NCBI GenBank assembly: GCA_019054805.1
Contig: JAHQIY010000003.1
Coordinates: 7,750,001-7,814,000 of the forward strand
Length of the DNA: 64,000 nt
Direction: 5' to 3'
From: Brachionus manjavacas
Lineage: Eukaryota > Rotifera > Eurotatoria > Ploima > Brachionidae
Below the pieces are notes generated by a model. It saw only the letters and a program-made list of their open reading frames with translations, did no database searches and had not been told where the DNA came from. The position numbers and the translations under genes were made by a program. Position 1 is the stretch's first letter; each line of letters opens with the position of its first letter. Shown here in pieces: positions 1 through 13,500 of this stretch.

Positions 1-3000
1 TAAAGTGGTTACAGGAGAAAAATTTTAGGAAAAAAAAATTATCACTTATTTAAGCCCGGTTTCTATTTCTCACAAAAATTCATTTAAATTCATTGCTTCC
101 TGTAAAAATACAGGGCAACTAGCCACATAACATAGGACATAAATTTTTAATTAAAAAAATTAAGATCATTATTCGGTCGGATTTAAAAAATCTGATTAAT
201 TCCATTATTTAAAATCTAAATAAATTCCTAATAAATGCTGGTTGGATCCCTTTATGTCTAAATTTTTCGTTTTGATTATGAGTGTGAGAGAGTTTCCTTG
301 CAAATAATTTATTTAGGTAAATTCAAATCCGAGCTGCTGTTGCATATAATTAAACACACAGAGGTATAAAACGATCTTATTAAATTTAATTTAATTATCT
401 AATTAAATAGTCCTAGTTCAAATATTAATTTTATTTTTATTAGGCAAAATTAATAATTTTAGTTTCATATTTGCTAAAACTGTTTTTTATCTAGACACTT
501 TTTTGAACATTTTTTCTTCTAAAATTAATTTAAATTAACTAGAAGATGGATAGTTTGATTTAACTTGAATTCTTTGATGAAAAATTTTCTTCAATAATTT
601 CAATTGAATGCATCACTAGTCAATTTAACTATTATTTGAATATATTTTTGCAAATTAATAATTTATTAAATGAAAAAAGCATACTAATAACTAGATTTAT
701 TTTCTATTATTTCTAAACACTGATTGATCAAAAAATATGTATTTAGAATTAAATTACTTTGATAATTTGCTTCTAATGCCTCAAGTAGCTTAATTATTCC
801 TTTATTCTTGTCATAACGCTTGCATATCTCTTTCGATCCATTATGAAAAAAAAATTTCAAGCATATAATTTATCCAATTTAGATTCCATTCAAGTTTTAT
901 TTTTCTAAAACCAATTATGGCATATATCTTAATTATTTTGATGCAAAGAATTCATGACTCGAATGTTTATTAAGTCAACCAAAATATGGATCAATAATCA
1001 TTGTAGCTAAAGAGAACGAAAGCACGAGCTTAACTTAAGGAAACCAAATAAAATATTTTCTTTTTAATTAGACTCAAATTCTAAAATTAAACTGATTCCG
1101 TATCACAACTCTGCTAGTTACCTTTGAAGAAAATCTATTGAAAAATATATTCAAATTTTTTAAGACACGTATATGTGTTTAGATATTCGATTAACCAGCT
1201 ATATGATCATGAAAAAGAAGTCTTAGAAATTTTTATTTAAACAAGTTTATTAGATTTATTTAATATTTTTTTTATTGAATTAAAATTAAAAAAAATTAGA
1301 AATTCACACTAATCCCTCATAAAGTCTTAATAAATGAGCCTAAAAATTATTTTTAATATGGATCTTACAGAAAACGATACGAAGCAATAGAGCGTTTACA
1401 TATTTGTTCAAGTTAGATTACTTTTTTTTAAAGAAACTAATTTTTGTTATTTTTTTGTCTCACCAGAATCTTCAATTAAACCATTCTCTAATCTCAAAAA
1501 ATGAAGCTTGAAATAATAGAAATTATAATATTTGAAATAAATGGAAAATTTCAGAAATATGTTTTATTAATAATTAAAAGTTAAACTGATAAACTTTAAT
1601 GATTTTTAGTAAGACGACTTGAGAAAAAACAATTTAAGATATTAAAAAAGAATTTCCGACAAATATTTTATCATCTCTTTTTGCAAAATAATTAAAAATA
1701 TTGTATTTAACTCTTAGACTATTGAAATTAATAAATTAGCTATTGTGATACTCAAAAATCATTGATTATCGGAAATAATCGCAAAATTGACAAATTCTTT
1801 AGTTCGAGAGGAAATAATAATTATAGTGTCATTTCATTTCAATAAATAGGCTTTCAACAATCATTAAGTTGAATAAAAAAAGTTAATTTTTGTTTTAAGA
1901 ATTTTATTCATCAAGCTTAAATTCGACGGTAAACTATAACTCCGTACCCAAAAATATATTCAAATATGATAGATTACGCAATTGCTATAATGGTGAATCA
2001 AAAATTAAAAAATAATCTTTTTTTAATTTCAAATTAAAAATTGTTTAATAAAGATTTGTAAACAAAAAAGGATTAGTTGATAATACCTTTTGATGAATAT
2101 CTCATTATGAAAAGAGAATTATGAGTACAATAACCGATTGTGAAATGAAAATAAAAAAATTGAGGAAGCATGAGAAATAATTTATCAAAAATTTGAGCAT
2201 TTTGAATGTTTATAAAGGAATTAGAATATAACGGAGAAGTTCAAGCAAACAATATTTCAAAAATTATTTTTTGGTTTGTATTAATTTTCAAATCAAATCA
2301 AATTTATCAAATATTTAAAATTTTACTATCTATTTTTCAACATAAAAACATCATAATTTCAAGTTTTACCTTAAACATTGGCGAAGCAAAAATAAATAAT
2401 AAAAATGTTAAATATCGATTTTGAGGCCGCATCAAAAATTAAGATTTTTTATTTTTTTTTTTTAAATAAAAAATAGTTTAAAATAATTTAAAATCTATTT
2501 TATTTTCGATTTTAATCCTGTACTAAAAACCGGAAAATCTGTTTTTGAAAATGTAATTTTTAACTTTTTAATGCAGCACTAGTTTATAATTTTTGAATTT
2601 TAATGCGTTGATAATTTAGAATGTTGGAAATTGATTCCGCTCTAAATATTTTTAATTCGGATAGAATTGCATGAGTTTAATTTTAGTTGATTTAGACATG
2701 GGGTCGATGGTCCTTTATGCATTCACTAAAATATGGCATTTAACTTTTAGTGTACACAAACTTTAAAATTTTTCAAAAATTTTGTATTTTTAGTGTTTCA
2801 ATTATTAATTACTTAGTTTTTAATTTACTTTTTTTTATTTTAAAAGGATAGAGCAAGTCTAATTCAATAAATGCTTTAAGAGTGGTCTAACCAACATTTT
2901 TACAAGTAATATATCATTTTATTCATAATATTAAAGATTTTTAAATTCAATTAATTCATCAAGTTTCTTTTAATTCAATAGCTTCTTGTCCGATTCCAAC

Positions 3001-3370
3001 AAAATTTCCACTATGTTCCATTGATCAAATTCATGAAGCATCTGGTCCAATTTATCGATGATCAAATTTATTATTTTTTTTTTTCATTTTCATCTTTTTT
3101 AACGATGATCAAATGCTACAAATTGTAGCTGTTTCAAAAGTCATTTTCAATATTTCTATGAAAAAAGTTTTTCAAATTAAGCTAATTTGAAACGATAAAA
3201 TTAAATGGAGCTTCATCCTTATGAAACATTGCATGGACACTTTTTTAAAAATGCCGAAAAATTTTTTTTTTAGAATTTTTGAGGTTTTTAATTAAAAAAA
3301 AATTTAATAATAAGTTTAGTAAAAATATTAAAGTCTTGTAGAACTATAAGTGCATAAATACCTTAATTTA
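1..3370. other. AT-rich intergenic DNA, no gene recognised
   Basis: Very AT-rich sequence with poly-A/poly-T runs and no long ATG-started reading frame that looks coding. The one stretch with more coding-like composition is a short plus-strand open frame at about 2946-3061 (see findings). Nothing else could be supported. Confidence 0.6.
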
Positions 3371-3434
3371 TATAAAAGGCAGAAGCACCTTCAAACAGTA
3401 GTTTTTCATTCAATATCTCACGTAATTTTACAAA
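3371..3434 (+). promoter_or_regulatory. Orphan core promoter with short first coding exon
   Basis: TATAAAAGGC at 3371-3380 is followed about 35 bases later by an initiator-like TTTCATTC (about 3404-3411). A short leader ends in ACAAAATGAA followed directly by GTAAAT. That is the layout of a TATA gene whose first exon codes only Met plus two bases of the next codon before a 5' splice site. No matching downstream exon was recognised, so this is either an unannotated small, probably secreted-protein gene, or a promoter remnant. TATA, spacing and splice-like donor are seen directly; function is inferred. Confidence 0.4.
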
Positions 3435-5471
3435 ATGAAGTAAATTTGTAATCTATAATTTATGAAAATAAATATAGACTCACCAGACATATCTAATCTA
3501 TCTATTAGATAAAAGGGTAGTAATGATAAAGCAAAACAAAATTAAATTAAAAAAAAATTCTTGAGCAAAATAAGAGATTTTGACTATAAACATGACGTTT
3601 ATACAAAAATTTTAATAAATAAAGTGTCTTAATCAACTGCGCTAAATTTTTTATTAATTTACTTTTTAATCTGTTCTGAGCTAAAATTTTTTTAGTTTAA
3701 AAAATAAAAAAAGTAGATACATGAATAAAATACAATAAAAGCAGAAACTTATAAAAAAATGGAATTAAAAATAAAAAAGTATTAATGATAAAATTCTCTA
3801 CATGTCATCTAAGGAAATTCATTGCAAAGAGTTAGAATAATTACTACTACTAGTAAAATAAAAAACACAAAACGATAGTAAATTATGCAAAGAATATAAA
3901 AAAGTATAAAATGAAATAAAATAAAATAAAAATAAAATATCAGAAATAAAAACAAACTTATTGACAGAAGTTCATTTTTTAAAATCTAAATTTGGAGTTA
4001 AAAAGAACCATAAACAAAAAAAAAAAAAAATTTGAAATATATTTTATTGTTAAAAGCGGTCGATTTGTAAACCATCTATTTTACCAACGGAATAAAAATA
4101 ATATGCAAAAATTATCCTTTTTATTTTTTTTTTTAATTATGGTTTTGTTTAATTTAATAATTTTATTTTATAAATTTTTGTTTTTACTTTTTATTCTAAA
4201 ATGACATAACTTTGTTACTTTATCAAATTTAAATAATTAATCTAATAATTGATTGTGAAACTCGACTTTATCGAATTTTTATAATTTTTATAAATTTTTT
4301 CTACTAATCATTACTTTTTACGCTGCTTTTTTTTTAAATATTTTCTATTACCACACATAGGCCGATTTTTTTACTACGTTACGAACTAAAAGAGTCTAAA
4401 AATACCCTAAATTTAGATTTGATTTTAAGATTAATTAAACTAAATTTTTATTCCGATTTAAAAAAAATGTTGCAGAATGCAAAAATGAATATATTTTATC
4501 ATTTTTTTTAATTTCCAAAAAAACATGTCTAGATTTAAGTAAAAGCCTAAAAAATATTTGATTAAAATTCAAGAAAATTTATTTTTTATCAAAAAATATT
4601 ATAATTTTGACCAAATTCTCAGGGAAATAACATTTTAAAAATCGTTTAAAAAGATTTAAAATGGATTTTTTTATTTCGATTTGTTCCCATTACTTTTCCT
4701 ACTTTTTTATCAGATTTTAGAGATGAAATAGTTTTCACGCTTTCCAGAAGTAACTGGAGTAACTAGAGTTGTAGGATTTACGCTTTTTTTTCATAATTTC
4801 CAGCAATTCATCAGCCAATTATTTCAAAAATATTCGAGAAATCTTACTCTTTATACAATTTTTATACAGGATCCAACTGTTTATTCCAGCAAATTAGAGT
4901 GATATGACTTTAACATAATTTTAATAAATTTAAATAATTAAATTTATTTAATTTTTACTGTATATTTTTATAAGTTAAAAAGGAGTTAGTTAAATTTGTA
5001 GTCGGAATTTTTTTGTATATCAATTATCTATCCGAAACTTAGGAATACAAAATCTAGCTGGATAATTTAAAAAATCTGGAAACATTTTTATTGATATTAA
5101 AAAAAGATTTTTAAAAAATAAAAAAAAAACATTTAAATTTTTAGTATCCATTATTATTATGAATAAATTTTTTTACTTACATTTTACAACATTAAAAATA
5201 AAAAAAAAATCTCAAGTTAATCCATGAGCAATTGTAACCAAATAATCAAATGGATAAACATTAGTATTTAAATCCATTTGAATTAATAATATACTAAATA
5301 TTGCTTAAAAATAACAATATCTAAATTTTAATTATGATAAAACTAAAATGAACTAAAAATTGTAAAAATCCATATCACAATATTTTTATCTATTTAACAA
5401 CTAATCATCGCCCAAATAAATAAAAAACCCTATCCAAAACAAGTCTTATGATCTTAGAAAATTCGAAAAAT
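3435..5471. other. AT-rich intergenic DNA, no gene recognised
   Basis: Low-complexity A/T sequence. The small open frame near 3992-4204 translates to a Lys/Phe/Leu-rich product driven by base composition and does not look coding. Confidence 0.6.
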
Positions 5472-5606
5472 AAAGCTTCGAAGCTTTACCATTTATGGTA
5501 AATAAAAAAATTAATAGCAATTAAAAACAAGATAAACCTATCATGAGTTATTTAAACAAAAATCATTTTTTAGTATATAAGGTCGGCAATTAAAGACCCA
5601 TTTAGT
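5472..5606 (+). promoter_or_regulatory. Actin promoter: palindrome, CArG box, TATA box
   Basis: A perfect 16-bp palindrome AAAGCTTCGAAGCTTT (5472-5487) is separated by one base from CCATTTATGG (5489-5498), an exact match to the CC(A/T)6GG CArG box bound by serum response factor/MADS proteins. TATATAAGG follows at 5574-5582, placing the expected start site near 5600-5610. CArG control is the established mode for many animal actin genes. A splice-acceptor-like TTTTCCAG ends at 5653, seven bases before the ATG, so a leader intron (possible donor GTAAAA at 5605) or spliced-leader addition is possible but unproven. Confidence 0.7.
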
Positions 5607-5644
5607 AAAAATAAATTTTCTTAATTGTTTCGAAATAACGATAA

Positions 5645-6790
<1,146 letters not shown>

Positions 6791-7034
6791 ATTACTTTAT
6801 ACATTTCCAATTTATTTATCTATTTTCATTTGTTCAGAGATTTAATAATTAATAAATTTTTTAAAAAATAAATTGAAGTTTATTTTCCAAATTATCATTG
6901 ATAAAAATGGTTTAAGTAGCTAATATTTCTTTTTAAACAATTTGCGAAAATAAAACGATTTTTTTCTAAAAAATGAACCATTTTTTAGATACAATTTCCA
7001 TAAGTTAAAAAGTTTGAACAACAATTATTATTAT

Positions 7035-7115
7035 TTTTTTATTTATTTATTTGTATATCTGTAGCGAGCTAAAGCTCCTTCAGATTAAATAAAAAAATAA
7101 AAATTAAAAATTAAA
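7035..7115 (-). repeat. LINE 3'-end fragment
   Basis: TTTATTTATTTGTATATCTGTAGCGAGCTAAAGCTCCTTCAGA-like sequence, followed by A-rich DNA. It matches the end of the LINE at 11224-11300, including the hairpin GAGCTAAAGCTC (GAGCTAGAGCTC in the other copy) next to an A/T simple-repeat tail. This is a 5'-truncated remnant with no coding part left. Confidence 0.6.
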
Positions 7116-10100
7116 ATAAAGTTAAATAAATAAAATAAAAATTAAAAACTAAAAAGTAAGGTAAAATAAATTCAAGAAATAAAAATATGAAAAAAATTTG
7201 TGAGAGTTAAATTCGATACGTGTTTACAAAATTGAAACTTAAGGAAAGCAAGACAAAAAAAAAAAGAAATGATTAAAAGTAAAACCAAATAAGACAAAAT
7301 TAATGCAACAGAATTTTTTTTTTTTTTATTAATTTAACTTAAATTATTTTAACTAGCCGTCTTAAATTACTCCAAAATTATTAATTAATTTTAGCAAATT
7401 AGTTGTTGAGTTTTCATTTGTAAAATTATGAGTTAAAAATTAATCATGATTTTGCCTTAAATGATAAATTGAATATAGGTCTTCATTAAATTAATTAAAT
7501 GAAGAATATACTAGATTCACAGATTTCTGAACGAGTTGAATTATCAAATTTTTATTCAGGTTTTAGATAGATTAAATTTTTCATAAATCAATTGATTTCA
7601 AAAACAAAAAATAAAAGCCTAATTCTATAAAACGTTTTTAATCCAAGTAATATGATTTTTATTAAAGAATTTATTCAAAAGATCAAAATAATCAAATTGT
7701 AACAATTTTATAACAAAATGAATTTTATTTTTATAGTTTCTAGATAAAATTATGTCTAGAAAATTTAAAAAAAAGAATAATTTTACAATTAATGTTAGCA
7801 AAAGAGTAAAGCGTTATTAATGAAAGTTAAAGTATTTCAATTAATTAGGAAATTTTTTTAAAATTGTTTAGCTCATTTTAAAATTCGATCCCAAAAGAAA
7901 TACTATTTATAACAATGGATTGAGAAAGTAATATTAGTTAAGAAAATTAAAAAAATTTTCCTGAATTTAAGCAATCAATTTACAAGTATCTTCTACAACT
8001 ACCGGAACTCATTTTTTTCGGGATAAATTATGAAAAATTTGGATTAATGCAATAAGATTTATTTAAAAAATTTAATAGATTATGATATTAAGCATTTTTA
8101 ATTTTATCTCTTTTCAATTAGCATTAAAAAGATATCAACTTTTTTTAAAAATATGTAAATTTTTCAAACTCTAAATTTCAATTCAAAATAAAAAAAAAAT
8201 AATTATAATGATTGAAATTTCAGAGAATAGCATGTAAAATAACTAATTCTATCAATGATATGATACAGAGTGGCAACTTGGATAATTTAACCTTTTCATT
8301 TCGTACCAATGATTGTTTGTTTTTATTTAAAAATGCATTACAAAAGTTAAATATCATTTAATTTGCTTTTGTCATTGTCAATATTGAATTTTTAAACAAA
8401 ATTTTATCTCAAAAATTCATTAAAAAAGCTAAATATGCCAATTTTAATCGAAATAATTTTTGTCCTTATTGAAAAGAAGTGGCTACAATGATTTAAAATT
8501 ACTATAATTATTTGATACTATTTATAGCTAGGCATTCGTGCATTAACAATTTTTTAAATTCATTAATTTTCAAACTATTTATTTTTGTTTTAGAATTTTA
8601 AAAACAATATCAATTTATTTTCTTAAAGAGACACGAATTCTATTAGTATCACATTAAAACGCTATAAATTTTACGAAATTAAAAATCAGAATGTGTATTA
8701 ATTATTCAATTTTAGTTTTTAAAGTAGAAATAAATTTGAATAAATTTAAAAAAATATTTTAGAAAAAATGCTTCTTAAATCAATAGACTTAACTTGATTA
8801 TTTGTTAAAGAAAATCAACAGGTTTGTTTCTTTTATTTTAATATTATTGAAATTATTTAATTTTAAAAACCTAAAGGTTCAAAAAGATAACTTAATTAAA
8901 AAATTAACTAAAAAAGACAAGTCTATTTTTTTAAGTTTTTAAACCATGTCAGTTGTGTTTTTAAATCAATTTTTTTTCAATGAATACAAACAGATAAAGC
9001 GTATTCTTAAAGTATTTTCTTTTCGATTTAACGCTTTATCTAACAAAATGTCTTAAATAAACAAGATTATGCGATTTTAAAATTAATCTCTTCAAATATT
9101 CAGCAGAATTTTTTTCCATTTTAGTAAAATCTAATTTTATAATGCATTTAAAATTAGGCTTATTAAATTATTCAAGAAATAATATATTCGTCAATTACGA
9201 AACGGTGTATTAGGCTTGTTTTTAGAAAATAGAAAATAAATGAACAGATTATTAAGGTTTTTGTTTTGAATTGATAAGAAAAAATTCTTATTTTTGATTT
9301 TTACTAAAAATTTTATTTTCAGCAAAAAATAAAATAAAATTATAGGCTTTAAATTTTTTAGAACTTTTTGAAAAGTTGATCGATAAAAAATTTTAGGATT
9401 AATTTTGATAAGTATTCAATCTCTTGATATTTATGCACATTTTTTAGCCAGTTTAAAGTCTAGAGAATTTTTAAAATTGAATTAATGGATTAAAGCAATT
9501 CAATCCATGTGAATAAAAATACCATTTTAATTTTTAACTTGAATAAAATCTAAAGTCTAATTTTAAATTTTTATTCTAATTTTAGTAACACAATTCTTTA
9601 TTTCATTTCAACAACAAAAAAAAGAGAGTGAACAGTAAGTAAAGAATTTAAAAAGAGACAAAATTAAATCATTTTGAATCATGCGGATTCTAAACGTGTT
9701 CATTATCAGGATACAATTTTTACCACCATTTTTTTGTTGTTAAAACAATCCTTATCAATAATTTATAAAGTTATCTATCAAATTCACATTGATTTAAATT
9801 TTGTTTTATAATTTTGCAAAAATAAAATTTATCTTTTATCATAAAAGATTTATGCAGGAATCGTTTCATAATTTTAGATTGAAGTTTTTTTTCTAAATTA
9901 TTCTTCAAAGCTTTATCAAAAGCAAATAGCTAAATGTAAACTTGCTTTGGATAGAATAAATTTCCATTGTGTTGCTTGGAATAAGAAAGAATTAAGAGAG
10001 AAAAAATGTTAAAAAAATAAATCGATAAAAGACTGAAAATCAGTCACTTTGCTCTGATTAAAGTGGAGAATTGCGTTTTTTTTTTTGACACATGATGACG

Positions 10101-10586
10101 CTAGTAAAATAACAAAAAAAAGGTAATCAACATATTGAGACAAGTTTTGAAAATCTGAGGGGTTTGCCAGAGGGCTCAGGTCCAGTATTTTAAAGACATA
10201 ATTAAATGTACGTGTACACAATAGATGCATGCATAAATAACTGAAATAGGCTGCATAAAATCACTATTTAAACAACAATTAGCATAAGTATATTGGAAAA
10301 TTCGGGAATTTCGATCTGGTTAGTCAAGAGTCAAAACAGCTGGTTTTAGGTATGACCCAAAAATCATGGCCTTAAAATCAACTTGAAGTTATGCAACAAA
10401 AATGCCAAGCAAATTTTAATTTATTTTCATGTTTCTATGACTCAAAAATTGCAACAATTTTTTTATTGTTTTTTTTAGATTAAAATGAATCGAGAATAGT
10501 TTTTAGTTTAACCTTTCGAATAATGGTTACTTATTTTATTTAATCCATAGCGATTGATTAGTACACAATTTTAGTTTAAATGTAAA
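7116..10586. other. AT-rich intergenic DNA, little recognisable
   Basis: 3.5 kb between the LINE fragment and the FERM gene. A short open frame after an acceptor-like TTTCAG at 8224-8361 has near-normal amino-acid composition and is listed as a finding. A small minus-strand frame around 10009-10230 has no recognisable domain. Confidence 0.5.
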
Positions 10587-13500
10587 ATGTCGTTTTTTAA
10601 AAGGATAAAAAATTCAAAAAGTTTTTCTATTTTCACCTCGCGTTCGTCAATAAACACCAGCAATCACTCGAAAAAAACATTCGACACCACCATCAACTCC
10701 ATCACTAACACCAATACACTGAACAGTACGTTTAGCAATGGGTCGCCTTTTAAATTTGAAGCGTCGCACACTCGCACCCTAGTCATTTACCACATTGACT
10801 CGGAAACTGAAGGAACCTTTAGTTTAACTGTTAAAGTAAGCTGAATTTTTTTTTGAATAAATTTTTTAAAACAATTTCCAATTAATCTAAAAATAATGAA
10901 CTTATTTTAGATTTTTTTTTGTCACTTTTTTTTTATTTCGATTGAGTTGACGTCGGTTTAAAATTGACTAATTATTTAAAAAAATTTTTTTTTCAATGAT
11001 AACCTAATTACTTGAATTAATCTGACTCAAAAAGGTACCAAAGGATCATAATTTTGAAAAACGTCTAAGACTAAGAATTCTAAATTTTTAGTTTTGGTCT
11101 ATTGTAAATTGTTATTAAATGATTTTAATGTTAAAAATATATTGTAAAAAATTTTAATGTCAAAATAGTTTAATTTTAAAAATTTAATAAGGATTTTAAT
11201 GTCAACTATATTTTTGTATCATTGTTACTATTTATTTATTTTCTGTATCGAGCTAGAGCTCCTTCAGAATAAATTAAAAAAATTAAAATTAAAATAAAGT
11301 AAATAAGCTAAAAAAACGCAAAAAAAGTTTGAAAGTCATATTTAAGTAGGTTGTTACATGTGACACATGTTTACATAGTTGGAGCTTCATGAAAAAAAGA
11401 GGAAATAGTAAAGTAGCAATTACACAATTGAGTTGGGTATTCAATATATCTCGATTCGAAACCTTCTTTGTATTCCTCCATCAGTCTTACAACCAATGGA
11501 ATAGAATGACTCGGTCCTGTCCCAACATATCTCTCATTCAACTCAAAAAGCCTATTCGAGACTGCTAGTAATTTAAGTTTATTAAAAGCCTCGTGATGCA
11601 CGACGTTGCTGGAAGTATCATATTTTAACTTAAGAATAGATCTGACTGCTGTATTCTGAATTGCTTGTAGTTTTTTGATATTTTTTTTTGAAAATGAATT
11701 CAAGCAACGAAAAGAATAGTCTAAAATTGATCCGACTAAACATTTATATAAATTTCCTAGTGTGTTTTGAGTAAGATCCCATTTTTTGTTTGACAATATC
11801 TTAATGACATTTAGCCTTTTATTGCAGCGTTCTTTAATTTCGTCTACGAGTGTATTAAAATTTAACTTAGAACCAAATTTAATGCCAAGAAACTTGATTT
11901 CTTTCTGGCTCAATTTTCTATTTGCATACATTTTTAAGTTAAGAATATCACTCTCTTTCTTGTACTCCTTTTGAGTAAAGAAATATTAAGCCAAATATGT
12001 AACATTAAGATATAACTTAACTATTATTGATATTTTTTAGGTCCAAGCCTCATAGACAATAAAGATAAAAAAAAGAAAAAAAACTTAGTACAAATAATGA
12101 TTACTTATAAAAGTCTATTTTCAGTAGATCATTTAATAGTTTAAAAAAGTAAAAATTTCTAAGCTGAGTTACATATGGTTTAACTTTTTGTGTTTGAATT
12201 ACAAAATATATCTAATGTTGAAATAACATTGAAAAAGTGCGATATTCCAAATTTTTTTTTTTTCAAAAAAAAAATAATTTTAAGTTAATATTGCAAGCAT
12301 GAAAAGCTTGGTATTTTTTTATGATTTTGACTTTAGGTTTGTGATATGATGATCCTTAAGATAATATTTGTAGTTAAAAAAACTATCTACGCCCTGTTTT
12401 CCATTTTTTATCAATTGAGTATTTGTTAAAAAGCACCAAACGAAAGTAAATTATCACTTTTGTCAAAATTTTATGAGAAGAAAACAAAGTTTTTCGTGTC
12501 TAGTCCGTTAGGTAAACTATGGTTCACCCGTTACTGGAACGATTCTTGTTCTCAGGTTTTATGAACTACTAGTTCACCTAATTTAAAAAAGCTAGTGTAA
12601 TGATAAAAAATAAGATAGTAAAGAAAAATACATCGAAAATTTAAAGTTGGGCGGAGTAGGAAAATTTTGCGAAATAGATGAACCTATGTTCTCCATTTTC
12701 AAACTCTTAAAGGGTGAACAATTAATTTAATTAATAATTTTCTTTAATTTTTATTTTTTATGCTGAAGAGAAAGATTTAAGAAGAGAGCGCACTTAGGTA
12801 TTTGGGATTATGGAAAGAGTAATACCAAGTCAACCAGATCATAGCAAATGCTATTTCTAAAGCTCCTCAAAAAAAAAAAAACCTAAAAAACTTTTAACTA
12901 ATTTTTATATCAGTTTTGAGAAAAAGGCATTCAATTAAATTTTGAGCTTTATTCAATTTGTTCGCATAATCTAAAAATCTTTCGTCTAATTCTATTTTGA
13001 ACAAAAAAATTGGGTGAACCAATAGTTCACAAAACCTGAGAACAAAATATTTCGGAAAATAAGTGAACTATGGTTCACCTAACCGACTAGATCCAGTTTT
13101 TTAATGATTGAATATAAAATTCAATCAAAATGAATTATTTATCATTTTTTTTTCTTTTTAATGCTCATTTTTATTTTTTTATTTATATAATTTAAATTAT
13201 TCAAATATATTTTTAGTTTTTTCATATGTTTCTAGTCTTTATGAGCATTTTTTTTATTTTTTTGAAGATGTAATTTAGCGATATCTTTATCAATATCACT
13301 GGGTTTGTTGATTAACTTAAACCTGAAAAAACCGAACTCAAAGCCAACTTTTTAAAAAAAGTTTTTGGAAGAATTTACAAATAACTTTTTGTCAAATTTT
13401 GATAATTTTTGTTTAATCTTATATATTTTCTTTATTCACTCCTTGTGGAGCATAGGGTCATTACTTTTGATTTACACTCAAGTCGATATGTTGCCTTTAC

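Noticed and set aside
3992-4204. 70-codon Lys/Phe/Leu-rich frame
   Set aside because: Entirely explained by A/T runs; no codon bias, domain or splice context. The same applies to frames at 32233-32627, 37000-37205, 47166-47390, 56229-56735 and 59517-59708.
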